From Variovorax sp. UMC13 (GTDB taxonomy: Bacteria > Pseudomonadota > Gammaproteobacteria > Burkholderiales > Burkholderiaceae_C), in the NCBI RefSeq assembly GCF_014170375.1, contig NZ_LZZW01000040.1, forward strand, positions 81,976 to 145,975: 64,000 nucleotides of DNA, given 5' to 3'. The position numbers and the translations under genes are program-made. This document shows, piece after piece, positions 48,426-58,630 of the stretch (its first letter is position 1; each line of letters starts with the position of its first letter). The notes under the pieces are model-generated. The model had not been told where the DNA came from, searched no databases, and saw only the letters and a list, made by a program, of their open reading frames with translations.

Positions 48426-49409
48426 ATGCAGCACTCCCAGACCCATCTGCGCACCCGGCCGATCTCCGCCGGCCACCTCCGGGCCTTCGAGGCGGTGGCG
48501 CGCCACCTCAATTTCCGCGCAGCCGCCGAGGAGATGGCGCTCACGCAATCGGCCGTCAGCCGGCAGATCCAGGCGATGGAGGAAGAGGTCGGTGTGGCGC
48601 TGTTCCTGCGCCACACGCGGGCGGTCGAGCTGACCGGCGCCGGGGCGCAGCTGCTGCTGGCGGTGCAGCAGTCGCTGCCGCGCATCGACGGCGCGGTGCG
48701 CCAGATCCGCCAGAGCGCGGGGCGCAAGAGCGTGTCGCTCACGACTTTTGCGTCTTTCGCATCGATGTGGCTGATCCCGCGGCTCGAGGCCTTCCAGCGC
48801 GACAACCCCGAGATCGACATCCGCATCGATGCCAGCGACACCGCGGTCGACCTCGAGGTGGCCGACGTCGACATGGCGCTGCGCTACGCGCCGCCCGAGA
48901 ACATGCCGCGCGAGGCGATCCGGCTGTTCGGCGAGACGCTCACGCCGGTGGCCAGCCCCTGGCTGATCAAGAGCCGGCCGCCGATCAAGTCACCGGCCGA
49001 CCTGGCCGGCTTCACCTTGATCGAGGCCGGCGACGCCCACCGCACGCACCTCGAATGGCTGACCTGGCGCCGCTGGTTCGAGGAACACGGCCAGAGCCGG
49101 GCGCAGCCCAAGCGCTGGCTCTACTTCAACTACGCCTACCAGATGGTGCAGGCCGCGCTCACCGGCCAGGGCCTGGTGCTGGCCCGCAGTTCGCTGATCG
49201 CCGAAAGCCTGGCCAACGGCGACCTGGTGGAGGTGCTGCCCCAGCACCGGCTGGATTCCCCCATGGCCTACTGGCTCATGGTCGGCCCGCGCAACGCGCT
49301 GCGCCCCGAGGTCTCGGCCTTCTGCGACTGGCTGCAGCAGCAGGCCGCCACCACCCGCGCCACCATCGGCGAAGTGCCCGACCCCGACACCATCGACTAC
49401 CTGGACTGA
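48426..49409 (+). CDS. LysR-family regulator, GcvA-like
   Basis: 327-aa LTTR of the GcvA/AmpR-like subgroup. HTH in residues 14-74 (HLRAFEAVARHLNFRAAAEE, TQSAVSRQIQAMEEEVGVAL) and the effector-domain marks TTFASFASMWLIPRLEAF and DTAVDLEVADVDMALRY, where the short link and the Arg-Tyr ending are typical of GcvA relatives. It is divergent from DUF2917. The C-terminal 20 residues extend past the usual domain end. Confidence 0.92.
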   Translation: MQHSQTHLRTRPISAGHLRAFEAVARHLNFRAAAEEMALTQSAVSRQIQAMEEEVGVALFLRHTRAVELTGAGAQLLLAVQQSLPRIDGAVRQIRQSAGRKSVSLTTFASFASMWLIPRLEAFQRDNPEIDIRIDASDTAVDLEVADVDMALRYAPPENMPREAIRLFGETLTPVASPWLIKSRPPIKSPADLAGFTLIEAGDAHRTHLEWLTWRRWFEEHGQSRAQPKRWLYFNYAYQMVQAALTGQGLVLARSSLIAESLANGDLVEVLPQHRLDSPMAYWLMVGPRNALRPEVSAFCDWLQQQAATTRATIGEVPDPDTIDYLD

Positions 49410-49430
49410 GGCCTCGCCGTTTCAGGCCAG

Positions 49431-49521
49431 GGACACCGCGGAACCGGCTTTGCCGGGCCGCCGGTGTCGCCCCCGGACGGGGGAAGGCGAAGCGACACGC
49501 AGTGCGCGAGCCCTCGGGGGC
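49431..49521. repeat. Hairpin-rich intergenic repeat of the Comamonadaceae type
   Basis: The gap between two converging genes is filled by nested dyads: GACACCG (49432-49438) pairs with CGGTGTC (49462-49468), enclosing CCGGC-TTT-GCCGG (49444-49456); a second hairpin pairs CCCCC with GGGGG (about 49469-49482), and GTCGC pairs with GCGAC on its flanks. The string resembles a dispersed repeat I know from Variovorax/Acidovorax-like genomes. It may also end transcription from both sides. Confidence 0.55.
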
Positions 49522-49524
49522 GAG

Positions 49525-50154
49525 TCAGCTGATCGGCCAGACCACGCCGTTGTCGTTCAGGATGGCATCCAGCGGCACGTCGTGCGCCTCGGGCTCCAGG
49601 TTCTCCAGGAAGCCGTCGGTGAAGCCCAGGCCCACGGTGAAGGGCCGCGGCTCCAGCGCGGCCAGCGTGCGGTCGTAGAAGCCGCCGCCGTAGCCCAGCC
49701 GGTAGCCGCCGGCGCTGTAGCCCAGGCAGGGCACGAACAGCAGCGTCGGCACGATCAGCTCGGTGTCCTTGGGCTTGGGGATGTCGTAGGCATCGTTCTC
49801 CATCGGGCAGCCGGGGTACCACGAGTGGAAGGTCAGCGTCTTGTGGTCGCGGTTGACCACCGGCAGGCCGATCCGGCGCCGGTGCGGCTCGTCGATCAGT
49901 TCGCCGTCCTCCTTCCAGCGGTGCAGCGCCGGCAAGGGGTCGAATTCGCCCTTGATCGGCCAGTAGGCGCCGATCACGGTGTCGGGCCGTCCGACCAGCC
50001 AGATCCGCATCACGCGCTGCAAAAGATCGGAGCGCTGTAGGCGGTCCGGCATCCCCAGGCGTTGCTCGATCAGCGCGGTCCGAAGCTGCGCTTTGAGAAA
50101 AGCAGCCGTTTCCTTGCGGCCTTCCGCCGCGTTTCCATCGTGTGCCTTGTCCAT
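49525..50154 (-). CDS. 5-formyltetrahydrofolate cyclo-ligase
   Basis: 209-aa protein of the 5-FCL/YgfA family that converts 5-formyl-THF to 5,10-methenyl-THF with ATP. GYGGGFYDRTLA is the signature near the C-terminus; GAYWPIKGEFDPLPAL and PTLLFVPCLGYSAGGYRLG are also characteristic. The start at 50154 is only nine bases from the divergent lytic transglycosylase start, so both promoters must lie inside the opposite coding regions. Confidence 0.93.
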   Translation of the reverse strand: MDKAHDGNAAEGRKETAAFLKAQLRTALIEQRLGMPDRLQRSDLLQRVMRIWLVGRPDTVIGAYWPIKGEFDPLPALHRWKEDGELIDEPHRRRIGLPVVNRDHKTLTFHSWYPGCPMENDAYDIPKPKDTELIVPTLLFVPCLGYSAGGYRLGYGGGFYDRTLAALEPRPFTVGLGFTDGFLENLEPEAHDVPLDAILNDNGVVWPIS

Positions 50155-50163
50155 AATCCCCCG

Positions 50164-52161
50164 ATGCAAGTTCCTGGCATTCTGGCACCCCGGCGCCACC
50201 TCCTCGGTGCATTCGCTCTCGCGATCGCATCCTTCCTCCAACCTGCGTGCGCACAGAACGCCAACGACGACGTGCTCGTCCAGATGAAACAGGCGTTCCA
50301 GCGCGGCGACAAGGCCCGCCTCGCGGCCCTGTTGCCGCAGGCCCGCGGCCATGCGCTCGAGCCCTGGGCCGCCTACTGGGAGCTCAAGGCGCGCCTGGAC
50401 GACGCCAGCCCGCAGGAAGTGCAGGATTTCCTCTCGCGCTACGCGGGCAGCTACCAGGAAGACCGGCTGCGCAACGACTGGCTGCTGCTGCTGGGCAAGC
50501 GCCGCGACTGGGACGGCTTCGCCCCGATGTACGCGGGCTTCCGCATGCGCGACGACGTGCAGGTGCGCTGCTACGCGGTGCTGGCCGACATGCAGCGCAC
50601 GGGCGGTGTCACCAAGGCCCAGGTCGAGGAGGTGCGCGAGGGCTGGCTGCGCCAGCGCGAGGCCGACGACGGCTGCCTGACCGCCGCCGGCCAGCTGCTG
50701 GCCGCGCGCCAGCTCTCGCCCGACGTTGCCTGGAAGAAGGCGCGGCTGGCCATCGAAGCCAACCGCCCGCAGCCCGCGCGCGACGCCATCGGCCTGGTCG
50801 AGCCCGAGGCGCTGCCGATGTTCGCCCAGGTCAACGCCAGCGCGCCCAAGTTCCTGACCGGCGCGGTGATGGCCGCCTCCAAGGCGCGCAAGGAAATGGT
50901 GGTGCTGGCGCTGATCAAGACCGCCATCGCCGACCCCGACGTGGCCGCCGCCCAGCTCGAAGGCAAGTGGAGCCCGATGCTGAGCGCCGAGGAGCGCAAC
51001 TGGGTCTGGGGCGCGATCGGCCGCCAGTCGGCCGGCAAGCTCTCGCCGCAGGCCAACCTCTACTTCGCCAACGTGACGAAGAACAGCGACCTGTCCGACG
51101 ACATGCTGGGCTGGAAGGTGCGCGCCGCGCTGCGCAGCGGCCAGTGGAAGGACGTGAACGCCTCGGTCACGGCCATGAGCGAGGCCGCGCAGGCCGACCC
51201 GACCTGGGTCTACTGGCGCGCCCGCGCGCTCAACGCGATGGGCGGCGACGAGCGCAAGGCGCAGGCCCGCACGCTGCTGGAAACCATCGCCGGCACCCGC
51301 GGCTTCTACGAGCTGCTGGCGCTGGAAGACCTGGGCCAGCGCGCCGTGGTGCCGACCAAGCCGGCCCCGCTGACCGCCGAGGAGAAGCAGACCGCGCGCA
51401 ACAACCCCTCGCTGGCGCGCGGGCTCTACGCGATCGCGATCGGCCTGCGGCCCGAGGGCGTGCGCGAGTGGAACTACGCCACCAACCTGCACGACGCCGG
51501 CGGCCTGGGCGACCGCGAGCTGCTGGCCGCGGCCGACCTGGCCTGCCAGCGCGAGGTCTGGGACCGCTGCATCAACACCAGCGAGCGCACCAAGGGCGCG
51601 ATCGACATCGACCAGCGCTTCCCCATGCCCTTCCACGACACGGTGCTGCGCAAGAGCCAGGACATCGGCCTCGACCCGGCCTACGTCTACGGCCTGATCC
51701 GCCAGGAAAGCCGCTTCATCATGGACGCGCGCTCGGGCGTCGGCGCCTCGGGCCTGATGCAGGTGATGCCGGCCACCGCCAAGTGGACCGCCAACAAGAT
51801 CGGCCTGACCGGCTTCACGCCCAGCCAGATCAACGAACGCGAGACCAACATCACCATCGGCACCGCCTATCTCAAGCTGGCGCTCGACGACTTCGACGGC
51901 TCGATGGCCATGGCCGCGGCCGCCTACAACGCCGGCCCGGGCCGGCCGCGCAACTGGCGCAACGGGCCGGTGCTCGATGCCGCGATCTGGGCCGAGAACG
52001 TGCCCTTCGCGGAAACGCGCGACTACGTGAAGAAGGTGCTGGCCAACACCACCAACTACGCGGCCATCATCAGTGGCCAGCCGCAATCGCTCAAGAGCCG
52101 GCTGGGCCGCGTGGGCCCGCGCAACGCAGGCGAGCCCGACCCCAGCAAGGACCTGCCCTGA
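50164..52161 (+). CDS. Soluble lytic murein transglycosylase
   Basis: 665-aa periplasmic enzyme with an N-terminal signal (RRHLLGAFALAIASFLQPA), a long alpha-superhelical U domain and a C-terminal SLT goose-lysozyme-like domain. Catalytic Glu515 lies in IRQESRF, followed by GASGLMQVMPATAKW and AAAAYNAGPGRPRNW. It cleaves peptidoglycan glycan strands with anhydro-muramic acid formation. Length fits Slt70. Divergent from the 5-FCL gene with a nine-base gap; the MscS-like gene follows 18 bases downstream, so cotranscription is likely. Confidence 0.95.
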   Translation: MQVPGILAPRRHLLGAFALAIASFLQPACAQNANDDVLVQMKQAFQRGDKARLAALLPQARGHALEPWAAYWELKARLDDASPQEVQDFLSRYAGSYQEDRLRNDWLLLLGKRRDWDGFAPMYAGFRMRDDVQVRCYAVLADMQRTGGVTKAQVEEVREGWLRQREADDGCLTAAGQLLAARQLSPDVAWKKARLAIEANRPQPARDAIGLVEPEALPMFAQVNASAPKFLTGAVMAASKARKEMVVLALIKTAIADPDVAAAQLEGKWSPMLSAEERNWVWGAIGRQSAGKLSPQANLYFANVTKNSDLSDDMLGWKVRAALRSGQWKDVNASVTAMSEAAQADPTWVYWRARALNAMGGDERKAQARTLLETIAGTRGFYELLALEDLGQRAVVPTKPAPLTAEEKQTARNNPSLARGLYAIAIGLRPEGVREWNYATNLHDAGGLGDRELLAAADLACQREVWDRCINTSERTKGAIDIDQRFPMPFHDTVLRKSQDIGLDPAYVYGLIRQESRFIMDARSGVGASGLMQVMPATAKWTANKIGLTGFTPSQINERETNITIGTAYLKLALDDFDGSMAMAAAAYNAGPGRPRNWRNGPVLDAAIWAENVPFAETRDYVKKVLANTTNYAAIISGQPQSLKSRLGRVGPRNAGEPDPSKDLP

Positions 52162-52179
52162 CCCGCGCCCGCTGACGAC

Positions 52180-52824
52180 ATGAACCGATCGCTGCAGAAC
52201 CTGCGCGCCAGCCTGCCCGACTGGGTGCTCGAATGGCTGGAAATCATCGTCCCCGCGGTGCAGGTCGCGCTGATCCTGCTGGGCGCCTGGCTGCTCTACC
52301 GCATCGTCCGGCGCCTGATCCGGCGCGTCACCACCGGCTATGCGCTGCCCAACGAAGTGGCGGTGGTCTCGCGCCGGCTCGCGGGCTTCCTGATCTACGG
52401 CGGCGCCATCCTCTGGAGCCTGGGGCGCATCGGTGTCTCGGGCACGGTGCTCTGGACCGCCTTCACCGGCTTCGCGGCCGTCGGCGCGGTGGCCTTCTTC
52501 GCCGCCTGGAGCGTGCTGTCGAACATCTTCTGCGCGCTGCTGATCTTCACCACGCGCATGTTCCGGCTCGACGACCTGGTCGAGGTGCTGGAGAACGGCG
52601 AGAAGCCCGGCCTCAAGGGCCGTGTGCTGGACATCAACCTGGTCTACACCACGCTGGAGGAAAGCGGCAGCGCCGAGGCCGGCACCACGCTGAAGATCCC
52701 CAACAGCCTGTTCTTCCAGCGCTCGGTGCGGCGCTGGCACGGCCACCTGCCCGCGTTGCCGGCCCACGTCGGCATCGCCCTGGCGCACGAGACGCCGCCC
52801 GCGGCCCCCGCCACGCGCCTCTGA
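52180..52824 (+). CDS. Small MscS-like mechanosensitive channel
   Basis: 214-aa inner-membrane protein with three hydrophobic segments (about residues 22-45, 68-85 and 90-125). The third has the MscS pore signature GAVAFFAAWSVLSNIFCALL, followed by the beta domain RLDDLVEVLENGEKPGLKGR. It is at the short end of the family and lacks most of the large cytoplasmic vestibule domain. It probably releases solutes on hypo-osmotic shock and is placed after the lytic transglycosylase, a fitting envelope-stress neighbour. Confidence 0.88.
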   Translation: MNRSLQNLRASLPDWVLEWLEIIVPAVQVALILLGAWLLYRIVRRLIRRVTTGYALPNEVAVVSRRLAGFLIYGGAILWSLGRIGVSGTVLWTAFTGFAAVGAVAFFAAWSVLSNIFCALLIFTTRMFRLDDLVEVLENGEKPGLKGRVLDINLVYTTLEESGSAEAGTTLKIPNSLFFQRSVRRWHGHLPALPAHVGIALAHETPPAAPATRL

Positions 52825-52915
52825 GCGTCCCGCGCGAAAAGGGCACCAGCCTACAGGCCGGGAGCCCCTGCCGCGCCACACTGTCGGGCTCAGCAACTGC
52901 CCGGCACACACGACC

Positions 52916-53473
52916 ATGGACTGGTGGAACGACGTCACTGCGGTGATCGCCTCGGAGTTCTCCGATGTCCCCGACCTCGCGCAGTTCGTGCGCATCCTGG
53001 TGCGGCTGCTGCTCGCCTCCGTCCTCGGCTTCATGCTCGGCTTCGAGCGCGAACAGCACGGCAAGGCGGCCGGGGTGCGCACCCACATGCTGGTGGCCAT
53101 CGGCTCGGCGATGTTCGTGCTGATCCCGCAGCAGACCGGCATCCTGCCGGCCGACATGAGCCGCGTGATCCAGGGCCTGGTGGCGGGCGTGGGTTTCCTC
53201 TGCGCCGGCACCATCCTCAAGTCGGGCCGCGACGAACAGCAGGTGCAGGGCCTGACCACCGCGGCCGGCCTCTGGCTGACTGCCGCCATCGGCATGGCCT
53301 GCGGCCTGGGACGCGAGGTGACGGCGGTGCTGAGCACGCTGCTGGCCCTGGTCGTGCTGGGCCTGGTGCCGCGCATCGTGACCCTGCTGGGCCGGGTGCC
53401 GGGCTTCCGGCCGGCCACCGAGCTGTCGCAGACCCTGCTGTCGAAGGACCCCGGCCCGCCGCCGTCGCGCTGA
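52916..53473 (+). CDS. MgtC/SapB-family membrane protein
   Basis: 185-aa protein with about four to five hydrophobic segments and the family signature GFMLGFEREQHGKAAGVRTH followed by MLVAIGSAMF. The characteristic conserved GFLCAGTILK and TTAAGLWLTAAIGMACG segments are present. MgtC-like proteins modulate the F-type ATPase or magnesium homeostasis; here the C-terminal ACT-like domain of true MgtC is absent, so it belongs to the short SapB-type group. It follows the MscS-like gene by about 90 bases. Confidence 0.9.
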   Translation: MDWWNDVTAVIASEFSDVPDLAQFVRILVRLLLASVLGFMLGFEREQHGKAAGVRTHMLVAIGSAMFVLIPQQTGILPADMSRVIQGLVAGVGFLCAGTILKSGRDEQQVQGLTTAAGLWLTAAIGMACGLGREVTAVLSTLLALVVLGLVPRIVTLLGRVPGFRPATELSQTLLSKDPGPPPSR

Positions 53474-53557
53474 ACGCATCAGTGGCGCCGCGCTTGGGCA
53501 TCAATCGAACGGCGCGGCGGCGCTAGCATGGCGTCTTTTGCTCGCGGAAGAATCGCC

Positions 53558-54247
53558 ATGCTCCAGCTCTACATCGGCAACAAGAACTACTCCTCGTGGT
53601 CCATGCGACCCTGGGTGCTGATGACCCAGGCCGGCATCCCCTTCGAGGAGGTGATGGTCCGCTTCGGCGACGATTTTTCCGAGCCCGGTTCGCAGTTCAA
53701 GAAGGTGGTGCAGCCGCTCAACCCCGCAGGCACCGTGCCTTTCCTGGTCGACGGCGGCACCGTGGTGTCCGACACCCTGGCCATCGCCGAGTACCTGGCC
53801 GAATCCTTCCCCGACAAGGCCCTGTGGCCCGCGGACAAGGCACGGCGGGCCGAGGCGCGCAGCGCCTGCGCTGAGATGCACGCGGGTTTCCGCGCCATCC
53901 GCAACCACTGCGGCATGAACGTCGAGGCCGACCTGGCATCGCAGGGCCGGCTGCTGATGCGCGACCGCGCCGACGTGCGCGGCGAACTGGCGCGATTGGT
54001 GCAACTGTGGGGTGGCCTGCTGGCCCGCCACGGCGGCCCGATGCTGTTCGGCGAGTTCAGCATCGCCGACGCCTACTACGCGCCCATGGCTTCGCGCCTC
54101 AAGACCTATGCGCTGCCGGTGCCGCCCGAGGTCGCGGCCTATGTGGAACGCGTGCACGCGCTGCCGGGCGTCAAGGCCTGGACCGACGCGGCGCTCGAGG
54201 AACACCAGTTCGTGGTGGTGGACGAACCCTACCGGCTGCGCGATTGA
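53558..54247 (+). CDS. Glutathione S-transferase family protein
   Basis: 229-aa GST with an N-terminal thioredoxin-like domain (LYIGNKNYSSWSMRPWV, with a Ser-rich active-site region, and NPAGTVPFLVDGGTVVSDTL) and an all-helical C-terminal domain. The Ser-Ser-Trp-Ser start is that of a distinct bacterial GST group sometimes annotated as maleylacetoacetate isomerase-like. ATG at 53558 preferred over 53528 because GGAAG lies about eight bases upstream. It converges on ompW across a strong terminator. Confidence 0.9.
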   Translation: MLQLYIGNKNYSSWSMRPWVLMTQAGIPFEEVMVRFGDDFSEPGSQFKKVVQPLNPAGTVPFLVDGGTVVSDTLAIAEYLAESFPDKALWPADKARRAEARSACAEMHAGFRAIRNHCGMNVEADLASQGRLLMRDRADVRGELARLVQLWGGLLARHGGPMLFGEFSIADAYYAPMASRLKTYALPVPPEVAAYVERVHALPGVKAWTDAALEEHQFVVVDEPYRLRD

Positions 54248-54262
54248 CGCCGCTTCGCGCCC

Positions 54263-54299
54263 CATGAAAAACGCCGCGCATCGCGCGGCGTTTTTCATG
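54263..54299. terminator. Bidirectional rho-independent terminator between GST and ompW genes
   Basis: A perfect 17-bp stem (CATGAAAAACGCCGCGC and its complement) with the three-base loop ATC. The A5 and T5 tracts at the stem edges let it act in both directions. It sits exactly between the stops of two convergent genes (54247 and 54317). It is the clearest intrinsic terminator in the window. Confidence 0.92.
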
Positions 54300-54316
54300 T
54301 GTGACAGCAACGAAGA

Positions 54317-55042
54317 TCAGAAACGGTAGGTGGCCGACAGGTAGGTCACGATCGGGTCCAGCTTCAGGCGCGCCTCGCTGGTCGCGACGGTGGTGCCGCC
54401 CGCGGTGCGCGTGGTGAGCTTGGCCGTGGTCTTGAGCGGAATGTACGAGACCGAAAAAGACACGCCCCAGTGCTTGTCGAACTGCCAGGCCGCGCCGAGG
54501 TTGAACACCGGCGCGAAGGACTTGTCGAGCTTGGCGCTGGTGCTGGTGGCCCCCGGCGGCAGGCCCAGGCGGCCGCCCAGCGCCCCCTGCAGGCCGGGCG
54601 TGAGGCTGACGTCGCTGTACCAGACATAGGTCGCGCCCAGGCCCAGGAAGGGGCGGAAGGCATCGTTGCCATTGCCGAAGTAGTACTTGGCCAGCAGCGT
54701 CGGGCTCCATTGCTTGGCATCGCCCAGCTTGCCGATGGGTGCCAGCGAGCCTTCCCCCTGCAGGTTGAACTTCGGCGGCACGCCGAACACGCCTTCGACG
54801 GCCCAGCGGCTGTCGATGAAATACACCGCGCTCAGGCCCAGGGTGTTCGAGCTGTCCACACCGGACCCGGAGCCCGGCACCACCGCGTTGATCGGCGAGG
54901 TGAAGGTGAGCGGCTTGCTCGAATCCTGCGGCGCGAAGTGCAGCCAGCCGGCGCCGAGCACCCAGTCGCCCGCGTTCTGGGCCAGGGCGCTGCCCGATCC
55001 CAGAACGGACAGGGCCGCGAGGGCATACATTGTTTTCTTCAT
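54317..55042 (-). CDS. ompW: OmpW-family outer-membrane protein
   Basis: 241-aa eight-stranded beta-barrel porin-like protein. Signal peptide MKKTMYALAALSVLGSGSAL, cleavage near A-L-A-Q, then the amphipathic strands GDWVLGAGWLHFAP, NTLGLSAVYFIDSRWAVEG, and a C-terminal Phe (TYLSATYRF) as required for barrel insertion. It makes a narrow hydrophobic channel in the outer membrane. The ATG at 55042 has GGAGG about 10 bases upstream on the minus strand. The gap to cca (55043-55161) holds its promoter. Confidence 0.93.
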   Translation of the reverse strand: MKKTMYALAALSVLGSGSALAQNAGDWVLGAGWLHFAPQDSSKPLTFTSPINAVVPGSGSGVDSSNTLGLSAVYFIDSRWAVEGVFGVPPKFNLQGEGSLAPIGKLGDAKQWSPTLLAKYYFGNGNDAFRPFLGLGATYVWYSDVSLTPGLQGALGGRLGLPPGATSTSAKLDKSFAPVFNLGAAWQFDKHWGVSFSVSYIPLKTTAKLTTRTAGGTTVATSEARLKLDPIVTYLSATYRF

Positions 55043-55161
55043 TTGACGAATAGCCTCCATGGATTGCCGCCGGCACGCCGCGGGGTTCCGCTGACCGGCT
55101 TCGGCAGCTTAACGAACGATCGTGCTTTTTTCACCAAGGGATTCTCCCTACACTTGGACAC

Positions 55162-56421
55162 ATGAAGACTTTCCTCGTCGGCGGCGCGATCCGCGATGCG
55201 CTGCTGGGCCGCTCCGGGAGCGATCGCGACTGGGTGGTGGTGGGCGCCACTCCCGAACAGATGGGCGCGCTGGGCTACCTGCCGGTCGGCCGCGACTTCC
55301 CCGTGTTCCTGCACCCGCGCACGCGCGAGGAGTACGCGCTGGCGCGCACCGAACGCAAGAGCGCGCCGGGCTACCGAGGCTTCGTCGTGCATGCGGCGCC
55401 CGACGTCACGCTGGAACAGGACCTGGCCCGGCGCGACCTGACGGTCAACGCGATCGCCCTGCCCGCCGACCGCGCGGGCGCCGAGGCCCCCGATGCGGCC
55501 GACCTGGTCGACCCCTTCCATGGCCAGCGGGACCTGCAAGACAAGGTGCTGCGCCACGTCACCGAGGCCTTCCGCGAGGACCCGGTGCGCATCCTGCGCG
55601 TGGCGCGCTTCGCGGCCCGCTTCGCCGATTTCGGCATCGCGCCCGACACGCTGGCGCTGATGCGCGAGATGGTGGCCGCCGGCGAGGTCGATGCGCTGGT
55701 GCCCGAGCGCGTCTGGCAGGAGCTGTCGCGCGGCCTGATGGAAGCCAGGCCCTCGCGCATGTTCGAGGTGCTGCGCGACTGCGGCGCGCTGGCCGTGCTG
55801 CTGCCCGAGGTCGACCGCCTCTGGGGCGTGCCACAGCCGGAAGCCCATCACCCGGAGATCGACACCGGCCTGCACCTGATGATGGTGCTCGACATGGCGG
55901 CCCGACTGGAGGCACCGCTGCCGGTGCGCTTCGCCTGCCTGGTGCACGACCTGGGCAAGGGCACGACGCGCGCCGACGTGCTGCCGCGCCACATCGGCCA
56001 CGAGCAGCGCAGCGTCAAGCTGCTGCAGGCGGTCTGCGAGCGCTGGCGCGTGCCGGTCGAGCTGCGCGAGCTGGCCGAGGTGGTGGCGCGCGAGCACGGC
56101 AACATCCACCGCAGCGCCGAACTGGGCGCGGCCGCGCTGATGCGGCTGCTGGAGCGCTGCGACGCGCTGCGCAAGCCCGAGCGCTTCGCGCAGGTGCTGC
56201 AGGCCTGCGAATGCGACGCGCGCGGCCGGCGGGGCTTCGAGGAGCGGCCCTACCCCCAGCGCGAGCGCCTGCAGGCGGTGCTGGACGCCGCGCTGGCGGT
56301 GGCCACGCGCCCGATCGCGCAGGCCGCGGCGGCTGCGGGCGCCACCGGGCCGGCGATCGGCGAGGCGGTGGCGCGCGCGCGCACGGCCGCCATCGCCGCG
56401 TGGCTCCAGGGCTCGAACTGA
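55162..56421 (+). CDS. cca: Multifunctional CCA-adding tRNA nucleotidyltransferase
   Basis: 419-aa class II CCA enzyme similar to E. coli Cca (412 aa) along its length. Nucleotidyl domain FLVGGAIRDALLG with SDRDWVVVG (metal aspartates), RRDLTVNAIA, neck EDPVRILRVARFAARF, and a C-terminal HD domain (CLVHDLGKGTTRADVLPRH) giving phosphatase/phosphodiesterase activity. It adds or repairs the 3' CCA of tRNAs. It is divergent from ompW. Confidence 0.97.
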   Translation: MKTFLVGGAIRDALLGRSGSDRDWVVVGATPEQMGALGYLPVGRDFPVFLHPRTREEYALARTERKSAPGYRGFVVHAAPDVTLEQDLARRDLTVNAIALPADRAGAEAPDAADLVDPFHGQRDLQDKVLRHVTEAFREDPVRILRVARFAARFADFGIAPDTLALMREMVAAGEVDALVPERVWQELSRGLMEARPSRMFEVLRDCGALAVLLPEVDRLWGVPQPEAHHPEIDTGLHLMMVLDMAARLEAPLPVRFACLVHDLGKGTTRADVLPRHIGHEQRSVKLLQAVCERWRVPVELRELAEVVAREHGNIHRSAELGAAALMRLLERCDALRKPERFAQVLQACECDARGRRGFEERPYPQRERLQAVLDAALAVATRPIAQAAAAAGATGPAIGEAVARARTAAIAAWLQGSN

Positions 56422-56483
56422 GGCCAGGGTCGCGGCTTTGGCCGACGCGGCGCGGCGCAGCGCACTGCTAAGGTGACAGACCG

Positions 56484-57235
56484 ATGCAGACGCCTCCAAG
56501 ACTCACCCCCGACGCCGCCCTCTTCCTCGACTTCGACGGGACGCTCGTGGCCCTCGCCGAAACGCCCGAGGCCATCGAGGTCCCCCCCGCCCTCGTCGCC
56601 CTGCTCACCGACCTGCACGAGCTGCTGGGCGGTGCGCTGGCCATCGTCTCGGGCCGGCAGATCGATGCGATCGACCGTTTTCTCGCGCCGCTGCGCCTGC
56701 CGGCCGCCGGCGAGCACGGCGTGCAGCGCCGCGATGCCGAAGGCCACATGCAGGAGCAGCGCGCGCCCGACCTGGGCTTCGTGCTCGAGGCCTGCAACGA
56801 GCTCGCGGGCGCGCACCCCGGGCTGCTGGTGGAGCGCAAGCATGCGGCGATCGCGCTGCACTACCGCATGGCGCCCGACCTGGAAGCCGTCTGCCGCGAG
56901 GCCATGGTCCGCGTGCTCGACGGCCAGCCGCAGCTGGAGCTGCTGCACGGCAAGTTCGTGTTCGAGGTCAAGCCCGCGGGCATCAACAAGGGCATCGCCA
57001 TCGACGCCTTCCTGCACGAAGCCCCCTTCACCGGCCGGGTGCCGGTGTTCGCGGGCGACGACACCACCGACGAGAGCGGCTTCGCCATCGTGCAGCCGCG
57101 CGGCGGCATCGCGATCAAGGTCGGCTCCGGCCCCACGCAGGCGCTGCACCGGCTCGACTCCACGCTGGCGGTCTACGAGTGGCTGCTCGAGGCGCGCGAC
57201 CTGCTGGCCAACGGACCGCGCCCGGAGGTCAAGCC

Positions 57236-57239
<4 letters not shown>
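56484..57239 (+). CDS. otsB: Trehalose-6-phosphate phosphatase
   Basis: 251-aa HAD-superfamily phosphatase. Motif I FLDFDGTLVAL (nucleophile Asp and the second Asp), motif II IVSGRQIDAI, and GDDTTDESGF as motif IV. It dephosphorylates trehalose-6-phosphate from OtsA to trehalose, an osmoprotectant. Its stop overlaps the otsA start (ATGA at 57236-57239), so the two are translated together. Confidence 0.96.
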
Positions 57240-58621
<1,382 letters not shown>

Positions 58622-58630
58622 ACGCGGCGT

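Noticed and set aside
50312..53418. Long minus-strand open frame continuing upstream of the 5-FCL gene across slt and the MscS and MgtC genes
   Set aside because: It is antisense to four recognisable genes; only the 3' part (49525-50154) is real.
54171..56499. Long minus-strand frames over ompW and cca
   Set aside because: They are out of frame with ompW or antisense to cca and have the low-complexity composition of GC-rich shadow frames.
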